DNA of 64,000 bases from JBCBDX01 sp038529265. GTDB lineage: Bacteria > Pseudomonadota > Alphaproteobacteria > Rhizobiales > Rhizobiaceae. The stretch covers positions 176,986 through 240,985 of the forward strand of contig JBCBDX010000005.1 of assembly GCA_038529265.1 (NCBI GenBank), written 5' to 3'. The translations under genes and the position numbers were made by a program. The notes beneath the pieces were generated by a model, which searched no databases, had not been told where the DNA came from, and saw only the letters and a program-made list of their open reading frames with translations. Shown in pieces: positions 61,438-64,000 of the stretch; the first letter of the stretch is position 1, and each line of letters starts with the position of its first letter.

Positions 61438-61579
61438 GATACCCACCTGAAGAGTTTACATTTACGTAAACGGAAGATTTAGCAGACGCGTTGGCAGTAT
61501 CAAGGGAAGGAACACAAGGCGAGGCCCCGGCTTGCTCTTGCAAGCCACTGTCCGTCATGTGCTGGACCACCGGGGCCCC

Positions 61580-62000
61580 GCGCGGAGATTTGATGTGATG
61601 GGTCGGGCATCTCTGGCACACTCAAGTCAAGCGAAGCGCCGACGTTGGCCGGCAAGCGTATTGCAAAGCAATCGCTGAGAGGCCGCCCCGAGCCTTCGCG
61701 CGGCGTCGCGCTCCGGCGTTCATCACTCGAATTGATATCATCAATTCGCGGCCTTCGGCCACCGTTCTTCACCCTCTTCACCGAAACCGGCACCTATGTC
61801 CGATCCAATGGCGAAAAGAGCCCGCAGCGTTGCTGGCTGCGCATTGCCCGTTCCGCATAAGCCGACCCTCTGGACGCAACTCTCCAAAGACCCGACCGCT
61901 CCGCTGCCAATCTTCCATCTTGATGAAGATGTCGTGATGAAGATTGGTGCGGCCAAGGTAAGGGAGGTGAAGCGGGTGGTTGATAAGTTTTTGCCGTGCA
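61580..62000 (+). repeat. Dispersed repeat, copy B (inverted relative to copy A)
   Basis: Matches the reverse complement of about 19090-19515. Shared blocks include GTCAAGCGAAGCGCCGACGT, the palindrome CGAATTGAT-ATC-ATCAATTCG (61728-61748), GGCC-TTC-GGCC (61750-61760), and the block CCGACCCTCTGGACGCAACT. Differences are scattered substitutions and short indels, for example after CACCCTCTTCA. Two copies in opposite orientation 42 kb apart could support inversion by recombination. Confidence 0.85.
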
Positions 62001-62213
62001 TTTCTCCCCCCAAAAGCGGGGGAGAATGCAAAATCAACGTCTTAGCGGAAGCTAAGTGTTAGATTTTGCAAGAGGGGGGCTTATGCAAGCGGGTTATTTG
62101 CCCCTCTCTTGCGTTTTCTAAAGACTTAGCGAACTAAGCCCAAGAAAACACTTTCTCTCCCGCGACCCTCTCGGCATTGCTCCGCAATGCCTGCCGGGCA
62201 AAGGGGGAGAGAA
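61998..62213. repeat. Cluster of nested hairpins (palindromic element)
   Basis: Several inverted repeats follow each other. GCATTTCTCCCCC with GGGGGAGAATGC lies at 61998-62029. GCAAAATC/GATTTTGC around an inner CTTAGC-GGAA-GCTAAG lies at about 62027-62068. GCAAGAGGGG with CCCCTCTCTTGC follows, and GGCATTGC-TCC-GCAATGCC is at 62173-62191 inside a TTCTCTCCC/GGGGGAGAGAA outer pair. It resembles intergenic palindromic elements of Hyphomicrobiales. No T-run terminators. Confidence 0.7.
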
Positions 62214-62234
62214 TTGAGCGTCACCTAAACCGCC

Positions 62235-62408
62235 TCACCCCCGCCAAGCGAGGATGGCATAGAGCGCAGCCATAGGGGCGTAGAGTTCCGGATAGTCCGT
62301 CATTAAGCAGCCATTGGCATGGGCGAAGCTCAGCAGCCCGTAAATCACACGGTGACCCAATGCGATGGCCAACAGTGTTTTGAGTGTTTTCTTCAATTGG
62401 TTCAGCAT
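62235..62408 (-). CDS. Small membrane protein, unknown
   Basis: A 57-residue protein starting at ATG 62408 after AAAGGAAAAAAG, a strong ribosome binding site. It has a basic start (LNQLKKTLKTLL), a first hydrophobic stretch (AIALGHRVIYGLLSFA) and a second (LYAPMAALYAILAW). No family recognised. The open frame reaches 62468. Support is the ribosome binding site and composition only. Confidence 0.5.
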   Translation of the reverse strand: MLNQLKKTLKTLLAIALGHRVIYGLLSFAHANGCLMTDYPELYAPMAALYAILAWRG

Positions 62409-62549
62409 CTTTTTTCCTTTGATGTTGAACCGGGCCCGGTAGGTGTTAATCTTCATCGCGATGGGCAAGAATATCGGTCAAAAGCGAACCCAAGTCGGTG
62501 ACATAGACTGTCATTGTGTGATCCGTTTGATGCCGCAAAGGGACACAAA

Positions 62550-64000
62550 GTGACATCGAACGACGCACTCATTCGTTTTGGAGAAGCGGTTAGGAAAGCG
62601 CGCACCAAAAAAGGGTGGACGTTGGAAGTCTTGTCGCATGAGGTCTTGGGCAACCAAGAGCGCAAAAGCTATGTCAGCGGTGTTGAAAACGGCAAGCGGA
62701 AACTCTCGCCGCTGACCATTCAAAAGTTTGCGGACAAGCTTAAGCTACCCGAAACTGTCGTCGATGCGGCATTGGGCGTCTCCAGCACTAACCAACCCAC
62801 TGATGAGCAGGTCGAGAGCACCGCAGCGGCACTGAAAATGGAAGTGGAAGACGTTCGTAAGCAGCTCAAGCTGTCCGAAGCATTGGTCATCGCGCTGGCC
62901 TATGAATTTGCTGAGGGCGATCATACTGATTTAGCTTCAGCTGTGCGTGGTTTGCGCGAAGCGCTGGACGTGGCGCGACGCCGCCAAGAGCAAGCCACAG
63001 TCAAAAGCAACTTTGGCGAGGAAGTTGATGAGATTTTGCGCCGTGTCGCCGCGCTCAACAAGGAAGGTCAGTTTGAGGATGGCGCGGAATTGGTCGATCA
63101 AGAGCTCGCGGCACTGGAAGAAGCAGAAGCCGAACTGCAAGCTCGGCGCATCGCTCTTCTCAATGCTGGTATTGACCAAGACTATTTGCGGCGCGGCGCC
63201 GGCGCACTAGCGGCAAAACTGATACAGATCGCCAAACTAGAACTCGCCGCTGGTGACAGCCTCTTCGATGCGCTCCGAACCAACTGGATCGAGTGGTATG
63301 AACGGGGGGACAAGGAAGGCCTGAACTTCGACCTTGAAGTATCCATCGAACTGGCGCGCGCGTCGCAGTCTGAAGCGCGCGATGCTGATCAAAGGGGTAA
63401 AGCGCTCAACGATTTAGGCGTTCTACTTTGGACCCTCGGACAACGCGAAAGCGGCACGACAAAGCTGGAAGAGGCCGTCACCGCATACCGCGCCGCGCAG
63501 GAGGAAAGGACGCGGAACCGCGTGCCGCTCGAATGGGCCATGACACAGAACAATCTGGGCAATGCGCTTCAAATCCTCGGACAACGCGAAAGCGGCACAG
63601 AACGGCTGGAAGAGGCCGTCACCGCATACCGCGCCGCGCAGGAGGAAAGGACGCGGAACCGCGTGCCGCTCGAATGGGCCATNNNNNNNNNNNNNNNNNN
63701 NNNNNNNNNNNNNNNNNNNNNNNNNNNNNNNNNNNNNNNNNNNNNNNNNNNNNNNNNNNNNNNNNNNNNNNNNNNNNNNCATGACACAGAACAATCTGGG
63801 CAATGCGCTTCAAATCCTCGGACAACGCGAAAGCGGCACAGAACGGCTGGAAGAGGCGGTCACCGCATACCGCGCCGCGCTGGAGGAAAGGACACGGGAC
63901 CGCGTGCCGCTCGAATGGGCGGCGACACAGAACAATCTGGGCAATGCGCTTCAAACCCTCGGACAACGCGAAAGCGGCACAGAACGGCTGGAAGAGGCGG
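62550..64000 (+). CDS. XRE-HTH protein with TPR-like tandem repeats (3' partial, interrupted by an assembly gap)
   Basis: Starts at GTG 62550 (TSNDALIRFGEAVRKARTKK) with AAAGGGACAC upstream. Residues about 8-70 form an XRE-like HTH (GWTLEVLSHEVLGNQERKSY, VENGKRKLSPLTIQKFADKL). A helical, coiled-coil-like middle region (about 80-280) follows. From about residue 284 it has 47-residue TPR-like repeats of the form NNLGNALQ-LGQRESGTERLEEA. The frame is open to the gap at 63683. After the gap the repeats continue in a different frame, so the gap length is not reliable. The end lies outside the window, so any effector domain is unseen. Possible signalling or defence protein; function unknown. Confidence 0.82.
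   Translation, partial: MTSNDALIRFGEAVRKARTKKGWTLEVLSHEVLGNQERKSYVSGVENGKRKLSPLTIQKFADKLKLPETVVDAALGVSSTNQPTDEQVESTAAALKMEVEDVRKQLKLSEALVIALAYEFAEGDHTDLASAVRGLREALDVARRRQEQATVKSNFGEEVDEILRRVAALNKEGQFEDGAELVDQELAALEEAEAELQARRIALLNAGIDQDYLRRGAGALAAKLIQIAKLELAAGDSLFDALRTNWIEWYERGDKEGLNFDLEVSIELARASQSEARDADQRGKALNDLGVLLWTLGQRESGTTKLEEAVTAYRAAQEERTRNRVPLEWAMTQNNLGNALQILGQRESGTERLEEAVTAYRAAQEERTRNRVPLEWAXXXXXXXXXXXXXXXXXXXXXXXXXXXXXXXXXHDTEQSGQCASNPRTTRKRHRTAGRGGHRIPRRAGGKDTGPRAARMGGDTEQSGQCASNPRTTRKRHRTAGRG
63399..64000 (+). repeat. Tandem 141-bp coding repeats (TPR-like)
   Basis: Units of 141 bp start at 63399 (diverged), 63540, 63681 (gap), 63781 and 63922. The last four are nearly identical at DNA level, including GACACAGAACAATCTGGGCA and CTCGGACAACGCGAAAGCGG; differences include GCGCAG/GCGCTG and AACCGC/GACCGC. 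Such identity points to recent expansion or homogenisation and explains the assembly gap. Confidence 0.92.
63683..63779. other. Assembly gap (97 N)
   Basis: A run of 97 N inside the tandem repeats. The distance between the flanking unit starts (63681 to 63781) is 100 bp, not a multiple of 141 or of 3, so the gap size is arbitrary and the number of repeat units is unknown. Confidence 0.99.

Larger units (their letters stand above)
61500..62234. other. Long intergenic region: dispersed repeat plus hairpin cluster
   Basis: About 735 bp without a convincing gene. It contains copy B of the dispersed repeat (about 61580-62000) and a following run of nested hairpins (61998-62213). The short frames crossing it do not keep their reading frame between the two repeat copies. 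Confidence 0.7.

Noticed and set aside
63399..64000. CRISPR-like array
   Set aside because: The repeats are direct and regular, but the period is 141 bp with no unique spacers, and they translate in frame to TPR-like units.

Overview
The window looks like a chromosomal segment of an alphaproteobacterium, most likely of the order Hyphomicrobiales (Rhizobiales). This is inferred from several features. The rhamnose locus has the rhizobial layout (rhaR-S-T-P-Q-M-K divergent from rhaD-rhaI). A glutathione S-transferase, queG and YeeZ-like genes sit in a row. A TIGR02281-type aspartic protease, ubiE-ubiB-coaBC and small DUF1127 and DUF6356 proteins are present. Coding density is high and base composition is moderate in GC. 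No phage, transposase or CRISPR was seen. The right end contains an assembly gap (97 N).

Layout. 1-2.7 kb: end of a hydantoinase/oxoprolinase-type gene and malate synthase G. 2.7-8.7 kb: small accessory genes (TetR with a divergent membrane protein, a VOC protein, two tandem SH3-like exported proteins, an SDR, a Gfo/Idh/MocA dehydrogenase coupled to a PfkB kinase, and a GST). 8.7-18.4 kb: housekeeping genes (queG, a YeeZ-like epimerase, an RlpA-like protein, a large L,D-transpeptidase, polA, a predicted beta-barrel protein, a membrane-anchored histidine phosphatase). 18.5-24.4 kb: a DUF2513 protein, a dispersed repeat, a LysR regulator, DUF1127, a nitrilase-family amidase, an orphan BMP-type binding protein, msrA, a small membrane protein and tRNA-Ser(GGA). 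24.4-35.1 kb: a complete L-rhamnose uptake and catabolism regulon around a palindromic operator. 35.1-37.6 kb: an amino-acid-type ABC transporter. 37.8-39.1 kb: an SbtA-like bicarbonate permease facing a P-II-like (SbtB) gene. 39.2-43.3 kb: HupE/UreJ and DUF4198 (metal-related), an SLC13/TrkA-C transporter and SlyX. 43.4-53.5 kb: a nucleoside uptake and salvage island (ABC ATPase, an unknown exported protein, two permeases, cdd, punA, deoC, deoA, then upp and add on the other strand). 53.7-57.5 kb: ubiE, ubiB and a coaBC gene carrying an N-terminal helix-turn-helix domain. 57.5-61.4 kb: a class II amidotransferase, DUF6356, Lrp, pirin, 1-Cys peroxiredoxin and a thioesterase. 61.5-62.2 kb: a second, inverted copy of the dispersed repeat and a cluster of hairpins. 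62.5 kb to the end: an XRE-HTH protein with near-identical 47-residue TPR-like repeats, cut by the gap and the window edge.

The most unusual items are the in-frame HTH-CoaBC fusion with a CCCAAATTGGG motif repeated 84 bp apart, the HTH-TPR repeat protein at the right edge, the inverted ~420 bp dispersed repeat, and the nucleoside ABC operon, whose usual binding-protein position is taken by an unrecognised exported protein. The only BMP-type binding protein seen in the window lies 20 kb away.
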